From contig JALNXE010000002.1 in NCBI GenBank assembly GCA_023230525.1, positions 25,639 through 89,638 on the forward strand: a DNA stretch of 64,000 nt, written 5' to 3'. The notes under the pieces were generated by a model. That model was not told where the DNA came from, did not search any database, and saw only the letters and a list, made by a program, of their open reading frames with translations. Shown here piece by piece: positions 49,281 to 56,553 of the stretch (its first letter is position 1; each line of letters begins with the position of its first letter). Made by a program: the position numbers and the translations under genes. The stretch comes from Desulfobulbaceae bacterium (lineage in GTDB: Bacteria > Desulfobacterota > Desulfobulbia > Desulfobulbales > SURF-16).

Positions 49281-49511
49281 TTAAATAGTCAATATGCGGT
49301 ATTCTTTTCCGTCATCATCCTGCGCCGCTGCTCCATGCACAGTTTCACAACTGCAGTTTTTGATGCCGCGGCACAGCTCATCGCATGCGCTGCGGATCTC
49401 TGTGGCGTCCACCTCGGCTATCCACTCGCCGAAGTCTGTTTCATAAGTTGTTCTGGCATTAACTTCTGCTCTCGTGCCGTAGATGTCGTGGGTAATTATC
49501 AGGGTTTTCAT
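49281..49511 (-). CDS. Small conserved-looking hypothetical protein
   Basis: 76 residues from ATG 49511, which follows ATGGAGAACGATC. The sequence is acidic and regular (TLIITHDIYGTRAEVNARTT, then EWIAEVDATEIRSACDELCR), with three Cys near GIKNCSCETVHG and an end KEYRILTI. I do not recognise the family. The good ribosome site and the even amino-acid use make it likely to be real. It is alone between a decayed BON gene and the integron cassettes. Confidence 0.6.
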   Translation of the reverse strand: MKTLIITHDIYGTRAEVNARTTYETDFGEWIAEVDATEIRSACDELCRGIKNCSCETVHGAAAQDDDGKEYRILTI

Positions 49512-50017
49512 GATCGTTCTCCATGTTGTGTTTCGCGTAATTTCCCTTCATTGATTATACAATAGGTATTATGAGAATAGTTGTTAATAGCAGAATGGAA
49601 AAATATTAAGAGCTTGTTTACGGACAAGCTCTTAATCCGGGGGGAAGGTGGACACTCGGGGCAAGCCGCTGGGAGCTTCACCTGTCTGCCGCGCATACAC
49701 GAGGCCGGCATATGGCAGCAAATCGACAGTGACTAATCCGCGGAGTCGTATATTAGTCGTGGCAATCGGATATTTCGCGAACCACATATAAATCATTTAT
49801 AAAATATAATGATATCTTTCAGTTAATGTCAATTTGCTGTTTCGTGTTGGCCGGTAAATAAAGTTGTGTTATGATTATCCTAGCTAATAACTGGCTCTCC
49901 AGGCGCTTCGCGCCGCGGGAACCAGGGGCACGAAACCGGCCGCTTCGCGGCGGCTCAGCCCCGGGATTAGCGCGCATGACCAAGACCCGCCTCTTAACAA
50001 CTAAAGGAGTGTTTCCC
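49512..50017. other. Region before first gene cassette
   Basis: No gene is seen. It contains an AT-rich stretch (to about 49860) and then a GC-rich stretch with TTCG hairpins that ends in a half-site resembling the right part of attC (see 49938-49975). Confidence 0.5.
49938..49975 (+). other. Possible degenerate attC right half
   Basis: CGGCTCAGCCCCGGGATTAG followed by CGC aligns with CGGCTTAATTCCGGGGTTAT followed by GC of the good attC at 50708-50767, with a TTCG-closed hairpin to its left. The core GTT is altered to ATT. It would mark the left border of the first cassette. Confidence 0.42.
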
Positions 50018-50686
50018 ATGAGAAGGCTCATCGTATCTACGTTTGCGTCGCTTGACGGCATCATGCAAGCACCCGGCGGACCGGAAGAAGACCCGACTGG
50101 CGGTTTTACCCTTGGCGGCTGGATGTTCAACTATTCGGTCGAAGGCATGGACATCTCAGCATCAGGTTTCGACGGCAAGGATCGAGAGCTGGTGCTTGGC
50201 CGCAGGACCTATGAGATATTCGAAGCGTACTGGCCATACCAGCCCGTTGACAATCCGATTGCGAGGACGCTCAACGCAGCAAAAAAGTATGTTGCCTCGC
50301 GCACATTGACGAAGCTCCACTGGAACAACTCGACCCTGCTCCACGGCGATGTAGTCTCAGCAATCATCGCTCTCAAGACCAAACCTGGCCTTGACCTGCA
50401 GATTATTGGCAGCGGCAATTTGCTGCAAACGCTGCAGGCCGCATCACTGATAGACGAGTACAACGTGTGGACTTTTCCAGTGGTGCTGGGGCGGGGCAAG
50501 CGCCTCTTTGGCGAGACTGCCAAGCCACTCGCGCTACGGCTCGTTCGCTCTCAGGCTTCGACCGCTGGCGTTGTGATGAGTACCTATGTACCAGATGGCG
50601 ATATCCGGCCCGGTTCGTTCGCAAGTGCCGAGCCGAGTGAAAAGGAGTTGGCTCGACGTAAAAAGATGGCGAATGAGATGTGGTGA
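50018..50686 (+). CDS. Dihydrofolate reductase/RibD C-terminal family protein (gene cassette)
   Basis: 222 residues from ATG 50018 after AAAGGAGTGTTTCCC. The N-terminus RRLIVSTFASLDGIMQAPGG is the typical start of the RibD_C/DHFR-like family; LVLGRRTYEIF and QIIGSGNLLQTL follow, then FPVVLGRGKRLFGE. These reductase-fold proteins are common and often of unknown substrate; the family is frequent in transferred DNA. It ends 21 bp before a well-formed attC site (50708-50767), and a degenerate attC half lies upstream, so it is probably an integron gene cassette. The C-terminal tail (PSEKELARRKKMANEMW) is charged and outside the conserved domain. Confidence 0.9.
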   Translation: MRRLIVSTFASLDGIMQAPGGPEEDPTGGFTLGGWMFNYSVEGMDISASGFDGKDRELVLGRRTYEIFEAYWPYQPVDNPIARTLNAAKKYVASRTLTKLHWNNSTLLHGDVVSAIIALKTKPGLDLQIIGSGNLLQTLQAASLIDEYNVWTFPVVLGRGKRLFGETAKPLALRLVRSQASTAGVVMSTYVPDGDIRPGSFASAEPSEKELARRKKMANEMW

Positions 50687-50707
50687 TGCGAAGAGGACAT
50701 CAGTGCG

Positions 50708-50767
50708 CGCTAACAATTCATTCAAGCCGCCGTCACTTCGTGGCGCGGCTTAATTCCGGGGTTATGC
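50708..50767 (+). other. attC site 1 (integron recombination site)
   Basis: CGCTAACAATTCATTCAAGC at the left and CGGCTTAATTCCGGGGTTAT with GC at the right, around a TTCG-loop hairpin (GCCGCCGTCAC/GTGGCGCGGC). The left half is the classical AACAATTCATTCAAGCCG of mobile integron cassettes; the right core is GTTATGC, one change from GTTAGGC. Confidence 0.85.
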
Positions 50768-50879
50768 CAGCAAAGAGCTCGATACAGGAATTCAAGGAAC
50801 GGCAAAGAGGGGGTGATACCACGGAAGGGTGAGTGGTCTCACTGCTACATGTTACCAACACCGGTAAGGAGAAAATTAT

Positions 50880-51590
50880 ATGGAAGAAACCGCATTGGTG
50901 CAACGAGCTTACACTGCTGTTGTGGAGCATTTTGTGAAGACTGGGCGGGCACCGCACTATACCGAGCTTGCGGGAATTCTCGGGGTGCAACCAGATGAGG
51001 CCAGGCGCGTGCAGCATAAGGCGGCCGAGTCCTCCATTGCCTGCTGGTTTGTCAGAGACACAGACTACGTTGAGTCATGGGCGCCTTTTTCCAACGTGCC
51101 GACACATCACCGGGTAACGATCAAGGGGGAACAGAAGTGGTACGGACAGTGAGGCATCGAAGTGCTAGCCGTGCGCTGGCTTTTCCCCGGTACGGAGATC
51201 CGTATCGATACCAGTTGCCTGGATTGTGGGCAACCCATCCGCGTCCGTATGCGTGATGAGGAGATCATCGAAGTCAATCCAGCGACGACCGTAGGACATA
51301 TGAATATTCCGCTCGCCAAGGCTTTAACAGGAGAAGTGGCCTGGGGTTCGGCTTGAAGCCGCATGAATCTCTTCCGGTCGGAAGAGCATGTAAAGAATTG
51401 GTCGCTTTATGATCCCGTTTCGGCTGAGTCCATCATGCCCCTGTCCAACTGGGCAACGGCGTTTAGTGGGCCTTTGCACAGGAATCGCCTACAGCCAGAC
51501 TATCTCTCTCGACTGAACGAATATGCTTCGGAGCTGTTCTTGTCGCTGAAGAAGCTGGGCAAGGAGGGCCCATTCTGGACACCGTCATAG
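50880..51590 (+). CDS. MerB-like protein with two in-frame UGA codons (predicted selenoprotein, gene cassette)
   Basis: ATG 50880 follows AAGGAGAAAATTAT. The frame is interrupted by TGA at 51150-51152 and TGA at 51354-51356 and ends at TAG 51588-51590: 236 residues if both are read. The parts before, between and after join into one MerB-like protein: THHRVTIKGEQKWYGQ-U-GIEVLAV, then IDTSCLDCGQPIRVRM, then GEVAWGSA-U-SRMNLFRSEEHVKNW, then LKKLGKEGPFW. The first UGA (codon 91) falls on the MerB Cys96 position (with Glu94 in place of Asp99); the second (codon 159) on the Cys159 position, aligned with the UGA of the other copy. Each UGA is followed by a SECIS-like hairpin. The gene lies between attC 1 and attC 2. 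Function as an organomercurial lyase is inferred; substrate may differ. Confidence 0.85.
51159..51185 (+). promoter_or_regulatory. Predicted SECIS element after first UGA of cassette gene
   Basis: GCTAGC (51164-51169) pairs with GCTGGC (51175-51180), one G-U pair, around loop CGTGC (G second). A lower stem GAAGT/TTTTC extends it with one U-U mismatch. The loop starts 17 nt after the UGA. Confidence 0.78.
51363..51389 (+). promoter_or_regulatory. Predicted SECIS element after second UGA of cassette gene
   Basis: CTCTTCC (51369-51375) pairs perfectly with GGAAGAG (51380-51386) around loop GGTC, the same loop bases as in E. coli fdhF. ATG (51363-51365) and CAT (51387-51389) form a lower stem as in the element at 43439-43473. 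The loop starts 19 nt after the UGA. Confidence 0.82.
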
Positions 51591-51613
51591 CATTCGCGTG
51601 AGGAAAAGGGCAT

Positions 51614-51676
51614 GCCTAACGAATCGCTCTGCTGGATCGCCAATAAATTCGGCTCCCAGTGAGATTTTCGTTAGGC
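51614..51676 (+). other. attC site 2 (integron recombination site)
   Basis: Left core GCCTAAC (51614-51620) and right core GTTAGGC (51670-51676) are perfect. The flanks GAA/TTC extend the stem, and CTGG-AT-CGCC with GGC-TC-CCAG form the inner stem around AATAAATTC. It closes the cassette that carries the two-UGA merB-like gene. Confidence 0.9.
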
Positions 51677-51752
51677 TGCAAAAAGGAGACAAGCTGATTT
51701 GCATGGGGCTGAATGGGTAATCCCCAATCCGCAATCCCCCAATTCAACAACC

Positions 51753-52958
51753 CTACTCATGCCGCAATGCGTCAATGGGATCAAGCCGGGCCGCCTTTTT
51801 GGCCGGAAAGAAACCGAAGATAATGCCCACCGCGGCGGAAAAGAGAAAGGCGATGACCATGATACCGGGGTTGAAGATAAAGGGAATCTTCAACAAATGG
51901 GCCAGGCCGATGGAGCCGCTGACGGCCAGCAGGATGCCGATCACGCCGCCGAAGGAGGAGAGCACCACCGCCTCCACCAGAAACTGCAGCAGCACCTCCC
52001 GTTCCAGGGCGCCGATGGCCAGGCGGATGCCGATCTCCCTGGTGCGTTCCGTCACCGACACCAGCATGATGTTCATGATGCCGATGCCGCCCACCAGCAG
52101 GCTGACCGCCGCCACCGCGCCCAGCAGGGTGGTGAGGATCTGGGTGGTGCCGGTGAGCATCTTGGTGATTTCCTTCATGTCCCGTACCTGAAAATTATCA
52201 TTTTCTGCGCCGACGATGTGCCGCCGTATGCGCAGCACTTCCTCGATATCGCTCTTGGCCTTGTCCGTTGACCTGCCCTCGGCCACCGACACCTGCATCA
52301 GGCTGATGTCCTGATTGCCGGAAATCCGCCGCTGGAAGGTGCGCAGCGGCAAAAGGATGAGATCGTCCTGATCCGAGCCGAAGGTGGACTGGCCCTTGGC
52401 CTCCAGCACGCCGATAACCTGGCAGGAGAAACTGCCCAGCCGGATACTGCTGTCAATGGGGTTCATTTCGCCGAACAGTTCCTTGCCAACCGTGGCCCCG
52501 ATAACGCAGACCGCCTTGCCGGCCCGCAGTTCGGTGTCGAGAAACCGGCGGCCGGACTGCACAGCCCAGTTGCGCACCGTAAAGAACTTGTTGTCAATGC
52601 CGGTGGCCGTGGTGGACCAGTTTTCGTTGCCGTAAACAGCGGTGAGCCGCTGGGAGGAGGAGGGGGCGACTTCGGTCACGGCGGGTATCTCCCTTAATAT
52701 GGCCTGGCTGTCGTCCAGGTCAAAGGGGGGTGCGGCAGTGGTCTGGCCCGGCCCCATGTGCTGGCCGACCCGCACCATGAGCAGGTTGCTGCCCAGGCTG
52801 GCTATCTGTTCGGTGACCTGGGCCGTGGCGCCGCTGCCGATGGTGACCATGACGATGACCGCGGCCACGCCGATGACAATGCCCAGGATGGTGAGAAAGG
52901 AGCGCAGCACGTTGCGCCGGATTTCCCGCAGGGCGAGAAGCAGGGTGTTGGTCAGCAT
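51753..52958 (-). CDS. MacB-type ABC transporter permease
   Basis: 401 residues. One N-terminal helix (SFLTILGIVIGVAAVIVMVT) is followed by a large periplasmic MacB_PCD domain (about residues 45-270) and three C-terminal helices (LLGAVAAVSLLVGGIGIMNI, FGGVIGILLAVSGSIGLAHL, VIAFLFSAAVGIIFGFFPAK), with the FtsX signature TREIGIRLAIGA. This is the membrane half of MacB; here it is separate from the ATPase, whose gene ends at its start codon (TGATG overlap). With the MacA-like protein and an outer-membrane factor it would form a tripartite exporter of peptides, macrolides or lipids. Confidence 0.93.
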   Translation of the reverse strand: MLTNTLLLALREIRRNVLRSFLTILGIVIGVAAVIVMVTIGSGATAQVTEQIASLGSNLLMVRVGQHMGPGQTTAAPPFDLDDSQAILREIPAVTEVAPSSSQRLTAVYGNENWSTTATGIDNKFFTVRNWAVQSGRRFLDTELRAGKAVCVIGATVGKELFGEMNPIDSSIRLGSFSCQVIGVLEAKGQSTFGSDQDDLILLPLRTFQRRISGNQDISLMQVSVAEGRSTDKAKSDIEEVLRIRRHIVGAENDNFQVRDMKEITKMLTGTTQILTTLLGAVAAVSLLVGGIGIMNIMLVSVTERTREIGIRLAIGALEREVLLQFLVEAVVLSSFGGVIGILLAVSGSIGLAHLLKIPFIFNPGIMVIAFLFSAAVGIIFGFFPAKKAARLDPIDALRHE

Positions 52959-53680
52959 CAGTGCGCCTCCCCGTTTATTTGGTCCGCCCAGACCAGGCCG
53001 TCCCGGAAATGCACCACGCGCCTGGCGAACCGGGCCATGTCCTGCTCATGGGTAACCATGATGATGGTGATGCCCTGGTCCCGGTTGAAGGCGGTGAGCA
53101 GCTCCATGATCTCGATGCTGCGGGCCGTGTCCAGGTTGCCGGTGGGCTCGTCGGCCAGCAGCACGGCCGGTTCGGTGACAATGGCCCGGGCGATGGCCAC
53201 CCGCTGCTGCTGGCCGCCGGAAAGCTCGCCCGGCGTGTGGTGTTCCCAGCCGGCCAGGCCCACGGCGGCCAGCGCCCGGCTTGCCCGGCTGTGGCGTTCC
53301 GCGGCCTTGATGCCCCGGTAGATGAGCGGCAGTTCGACGTTTTCCAGGGCCGAGGTGCGGTTCAGCAGATTGAAGCCCTGGAACACAAAGCCGAGATGAT
53401 GACGGCGCAGCATGGCCCGCTCATTTCTGGTCAATGCCCCGACCTCAATATCCCTGAACAGATATTTGCCGCCCGTGGGGGTATCCAGACAACCCAGGAT
53501 GTTCATGCAGGTGGATTTGCCGGAACCGCTCGGTCCCATGACGGCCACGAATTCACCCGCGTCGATGCGCAGGTCAATGCCGCGCAGGGCCTGCATGGCG
53601 GCCGTGCCGCTGCCGTACACCTTGGTTACCGCCTGCAGTTCCACCAGGGAATGACGCTCTGTCTCTGCCTGAGCTGTCAT
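52958..53680 (-). CDS. MacB/LolD-type ABC transporter ATP-binding protein
   Basis: 240 residues. Walker A GPSGSGKS, Q-loop GFVFQGFNLLNR, signature LSGGQQQRVAIARAI, Walker B AVLLADEPTGNLD and the switch His in MVTHEQ are all present. It belongs to the LolD/MacB/FtsE family that drives mechanotransmission ABC systems. The stop codon overlaps the permease start by one base, and the start lies 2 bp after the MacA-like stop, so the three are translationally coupled. Confidence 0.95.
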   Translation of the reverse strand: MTAQAETERHSLVELQAVTKVYGSGTAAMQALRGIDLRIDAGEFVAVMGPSGSGKSTCMNILGCLDTPTGGKYLFRDIEVGALTRNERAMLRRHHLGFVFQGFNLLNRTSALENVELPLIYRGIKAAERHSRASRALAAVGLAGWEHHTPGELSGGQQQRVAIARAIVTEPAVLLADEPTGNLDTARSIEIMELLTAFNRDQGITIIMVTHEQDMARFARRVVHFRDGLVWADQINGEAH

Positions 53681-53682
53681 GG

Positions 53683-54981
53683 TTATTTCCCTTTGCTGAA
53701 TTCTTCGATGATCAGCGGCAGGCCGGCGGTCACCTCGCCGCTCTTGATCTCGGTCATGATGCCGCTGGTGGCGCCGGTGGTAATGGGGATGGCCACGGGC
53801 TGGTTGTCCCGCAGGGTCCAGACCCGCTGCTTTTTCTTAGTGCCGCTGTCATCGGTTTTCTTGGGCCTGGTTTGGGAAGGCCGGGGGAACAGCTTGCTGA
53901 GCAGACTGCCGCCTTCGGTTTCGACCTTCTCTTTCTCCTGCTGGGGCGGGGCATAACGCAGAGCGGCGTTGGGCACCAGCAGGACATCGTTGATCTGTTG
54001 GACCACAATGTCCGCCGTGGCGGTCATGCCGGGCCGCAGGGAGAGGTCGGAGTTGTCCACGTTGAGCACGGTGAGATAGGTCACCACTCCCTCGGCGGTC
54101 TGGGCGCCGTAACGCACCTGGGTGATTTGGGCGGGAAAGGTGCGGTCCGGGTATGCATCCACTGTGAAGGTGGCCTGCTGGCCGTTCTTGACCTGGCCCA
54201 CGTCAGCCTCATCCACGTCAACTTGCAGCTCCATCTTGGTCAGATCCTCGGCCAGGGTGAACAGCACCGGGGACTGCAGCGAGGCGGCCACGGTCTGGCC
54301 CGGCTCCGCGCTGCGGATGAGAACCACCCCGTTGACCGGCGAGATGATGATGGCCTTTTTCAGATTGGTCTGGTCCACCAGGAGTTTTGCCTCCGCCTCG
54401 ACGATATTGGCCCGGATCATGGCCTCCACGGCCCGGGCGCGTTTGAGGGTCGCCTCGGCGGTATCGAAATCCAGCACGGAAGGCACCTTGCCCCCGCTGA
54501 GCTGCCGGACATGGGTAAGCCGCTTCAGCTCATTTTCGGCTTCAAGCAGGCTGGCCTGGGCCTGCAGCAGGTTGGCCCGCACCGATTCCAACGCGGCGCG
54601 GGACTGGTTCGCCTGGCCCTCGAGCTTGGTGGTATCCAGCCGGGCCAGCACCTGGCCGGCCTTGACCGTGTCGTTGTAATCCACCAGCACCGAGGCAATG
54701 GTGCCGGAAACCTCGGAGCCCACCTCCACCTGATTGGTCGGTTCCAGGTTGCCGGTGGCGGTGACCGTGACGGTGAGATTGCCGCGCTGCACCTCCGTGG
54801 TTTTGTATTCTGTCTTCGAGCCGTTCTGTCCCATGCCCCATCTGACAGCGGCAAAGATGAGCACCAGGGCCAGCAGGCCCCAGACCAGCAGGTGTTTCAG
54901 ATATCTGCCCCTTTTGGGGGCAGGTCCCAGGGCCAATGATTTTTTCAGATCCGCGTTATGGGATTGGTCGGTGTTACTCAT
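53683..54981 (-). CDS. MacA-type periplasmic adaptor protein
   Basis: 432 residues from ATG 54981 after AAAAAGGATAAAAAA. A single N-terminal helix (HLLVWGLLALVLIFAAVRWG) anchors it. Then come the barrel-sandwich/lipoyl halves (GNLTVTVTATGNLEPTNQVE and IISPVNGVVLIRSAEPGQTV), an alpha-hairpin (SRAALESVRANLLQAQASLL, then EAENELKRL) and beta-barrel parts (KNGQQATFTVDAYPDRTFPA). A charged insertion near residue 365 (RPSQTRPKKTDDSGTKKKQR) is unusual. It links the MacB-like inner-membrane pair to an outer-membrane channel. Its start is 4 bp after the outer-membrane factor gene. Confidence 0.94.
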   Translation of the reverse strand: MSNTDQSHNADLKKSLALGPAPKRGRYLKHLLVWGLLALVLIFAAVRWGMGQNGSKTEYKTTEVQRGNLTVTVTATGNLEPTNQVEVGSEVSGTIASVLVDYNDTVKAGQVLARLDTTKLEGQANQSRAALESVRANLLQAQASLLEAENELKRLTHVRQLSGGKVPSVLDFDTAEATLKRARAVEAMIRANIVEAEAKLLVDQTNLKKAIIISPVNGVVLIRSAEPGQTVAASLQSPVLFTLAEDLTKMELQVDVDEADVGQVKNGQQATFTVDAYPDRTFPAQITQVRYGAQTAEGVVTYLTVLNVDNSDLSLRPGMTATADIVVQQINDVLLVPNAALRYAPPQQEKEKVETEGGSLLSKLFPRPSQTRPKKTDDSGTKKKQRVWTLRDNQPVAIPITTGATSGIMTEIKSGEVTAGLPLIIEEFSKGK

Positions 54982-54985
54982 TTTT

Positions 54986-56419
54986 TTATCCTTTTTCCGG
55001 GGGAAGCTGGGCCGGCGGAGAACTCCAGCCTCCACCCAGGGCCTTGTAGAGCCGGATCAGGTTGGAGGTGACGGTGCCGTCGCTTTGGGCCAGCTGGTCC
55101 TCAAAGGAGAGCAGGGAGCGCTGGGCATCCAGCACGGTGGTGAAATCAACCAGACCGGCATCGTACTTGATTGCCGCAAGGTTTTCGGCCTGGCGGGCGG
55201 CATCCACCGCGGCAACCAGCCGCTCACGGCGCAGCTGCTCTTCGGCATAGGCGGTGAGGGCGTTTTCCACCTCTTCCAGGGCGCCCAGCACTGCCGCTTC
55301 ATAGGCCAGCAGATACTGCTCCCCAATGGCGGACTGCACCTCTATGTTCTGCCTGATGGCGCCGGCATCGAAAATGTTCCAGGAAACCGAGGGGCCGATG
55401 TTCCAGGCCTCACTTGCGGATTTGAACAGCTCGGCGGATTTGAGGGATTCCAGGCCGATGGAGCCGGTCAGCCGGAATTTGGGATAGAGATCCGCCGTGG
55501 CCACCCCGATGCGGGCGGTCTGGGCCGCGAGAGTGCGTTCCGCCCGGCGGATATCCGGCCGCTGGCGCAGGGTCTCGGCCGGCACCCCCACCGCCACGGT
55601 GGGCGGGATGACCGGGATCGGCTGGGTTTGGGCCAGCAGTTCATGCACCCCGCCGGGAGCCTGGCCGGTCAGCACGGCCAGCCGGTTTTTCGCCTCTTCC
55701 AGGCCGCTGCGCAGGGTAGGGATCTGGGCCTGGGTGCTTTCCAGATTGTAACGGGCCTGCTGCAGGGCCAGTTCATCGCTTAATCCCGCCCGGCAGCGGG
55801 ACTGGGTCAGATCAAAGGTCTGCTGCTGGATGGCCAGGTTACTCTCGGCCACGGCCAGGCGGGACTGATAGGTGCGGGTATCCAGGTAATTAAGGGCCAC
55901 CTCGGCGCTGAGCGACACCAGCACGTCCCGCAGATCCTCCCGGCTTGCGGCCAGATCCGCCTCCGCCGCCTCCACCGCGCGCCGCACCCCGCCGAAGATA
56001 TCCACCTCCCAGCCGGCATCAAAACCCACGGAATAGAAACTGTTCGTCGCGGCACTGCCGCTGCTCTTGCTCCTGGTGGCCGTACCGCTGGCGTCCAGGG
56101 TGGGGAACTCTCCGGCCCGGCTGATGCCGCGGCGGGCGCGGGCCTCACGCACCCTGGCCGTGGCCTGCTTCAGATCGAGGTTGTTGTTCACCGCCTGGAT
56201 AATGAGTCCGGTGAGGAGCGGATCGTTCAGGGTGGTCCACCAGCCGGCCAGCAGCTGCGGGTCCCTGGTTTCAGCTGACAGGCCCTGCCTGAGCTCCGTG
56301 TGCCAGCCGGCCGGGGCGCTGGTCTGCGGCGGTGCGTAATCAGGCCCCACTGCAGCGCAGCCGGCCAGGCTGAGCAGGGCCGCTGCGGCAATGGCTATCA
56401 ATGGATAATTTTTCTGCAT
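54986..56419 (-). CDS. NodT-type outer-membrane efflux lipoprotein (first of two)
   Basis: 477 residues with a lipoprotein signal (LIAIAAAALLSLAGC). The body is a TolC-like alpha-barrel protein with the two repeated OEP domains; markers are AVGPDYAPPQTSAPAGW, the helix NNNLDLKQATARVREARA and the conserved RPDIRRAERTLAAQTARIGV. It lies between the RND-linked factor (134 bp upstream) and macA (4 bp downstream), so it probably serves the MacAB-like pump. Confidence 0.94.
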   Translation of the reverse strand: MQKNYPLIAIAAAALLSLAGCAAVGPDYAPPQTSAPAGWHTELRQGLSAETRDPQLLAGWWTTLNDPLLTGLIIQAVNNNLDLKQATARVREARARRGISRAGEFPTLDASGTATRSKSSGSAATNSFYSVGFDAGWEVDIFGGVRRAVEAAEADLAASREDLRDVLVSLSAEVALNYLDTRTYQSRLAVAESNLAIQQQTFDLTQSRCRAGLSDELALQQARYNLESTQAQIPTLRSGLEEAKNRLAVLTGQAPGGVHELLAQTQPIPVIPPTVAVGVPAETLRQRPDIRRAERTLAAQTARIGVATADLYPKFRLTGSIGLESLKSAELFKSASEAWNIGPSVSWNIFDAGAIRQNIEVQSAIGEQYLLAYEAAVLGALEEVENALTAYAEEQLRRERLVAAVDAARQAENLAAIKYDAGLVDFTTVLDAQRSLLSFEDQLAQSDGTVTSNLIRLYKALGGGWSSPPAQLPPEKG

Positions 56420-56510
56420 AGGCTGTTTCCGTGATGAACCGGGTGGGTTTGGCCGTTATTCCGGCATGTTTTTCATGGCAAGTCGCTTGCCTGTTTCGTT
56501 GTTCTTGACC

Positions 56511-56538
56511 GTAGGGGCGGTTTGCGAACCGCCCCTGC
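56511..56538. repeat. GGGGCGGTTTGCGAACC palindrome
   Basis: GTAGGGGCGGTTTGCGAACC followed by GCCCCTGC, same family as 13500-13519 and 16566-16587. It lies in the short gap between the two outer-membrane factor genes. Confidence 0.75.
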
Positions 56539-56553
56539 AATGAATCGCCCTGG

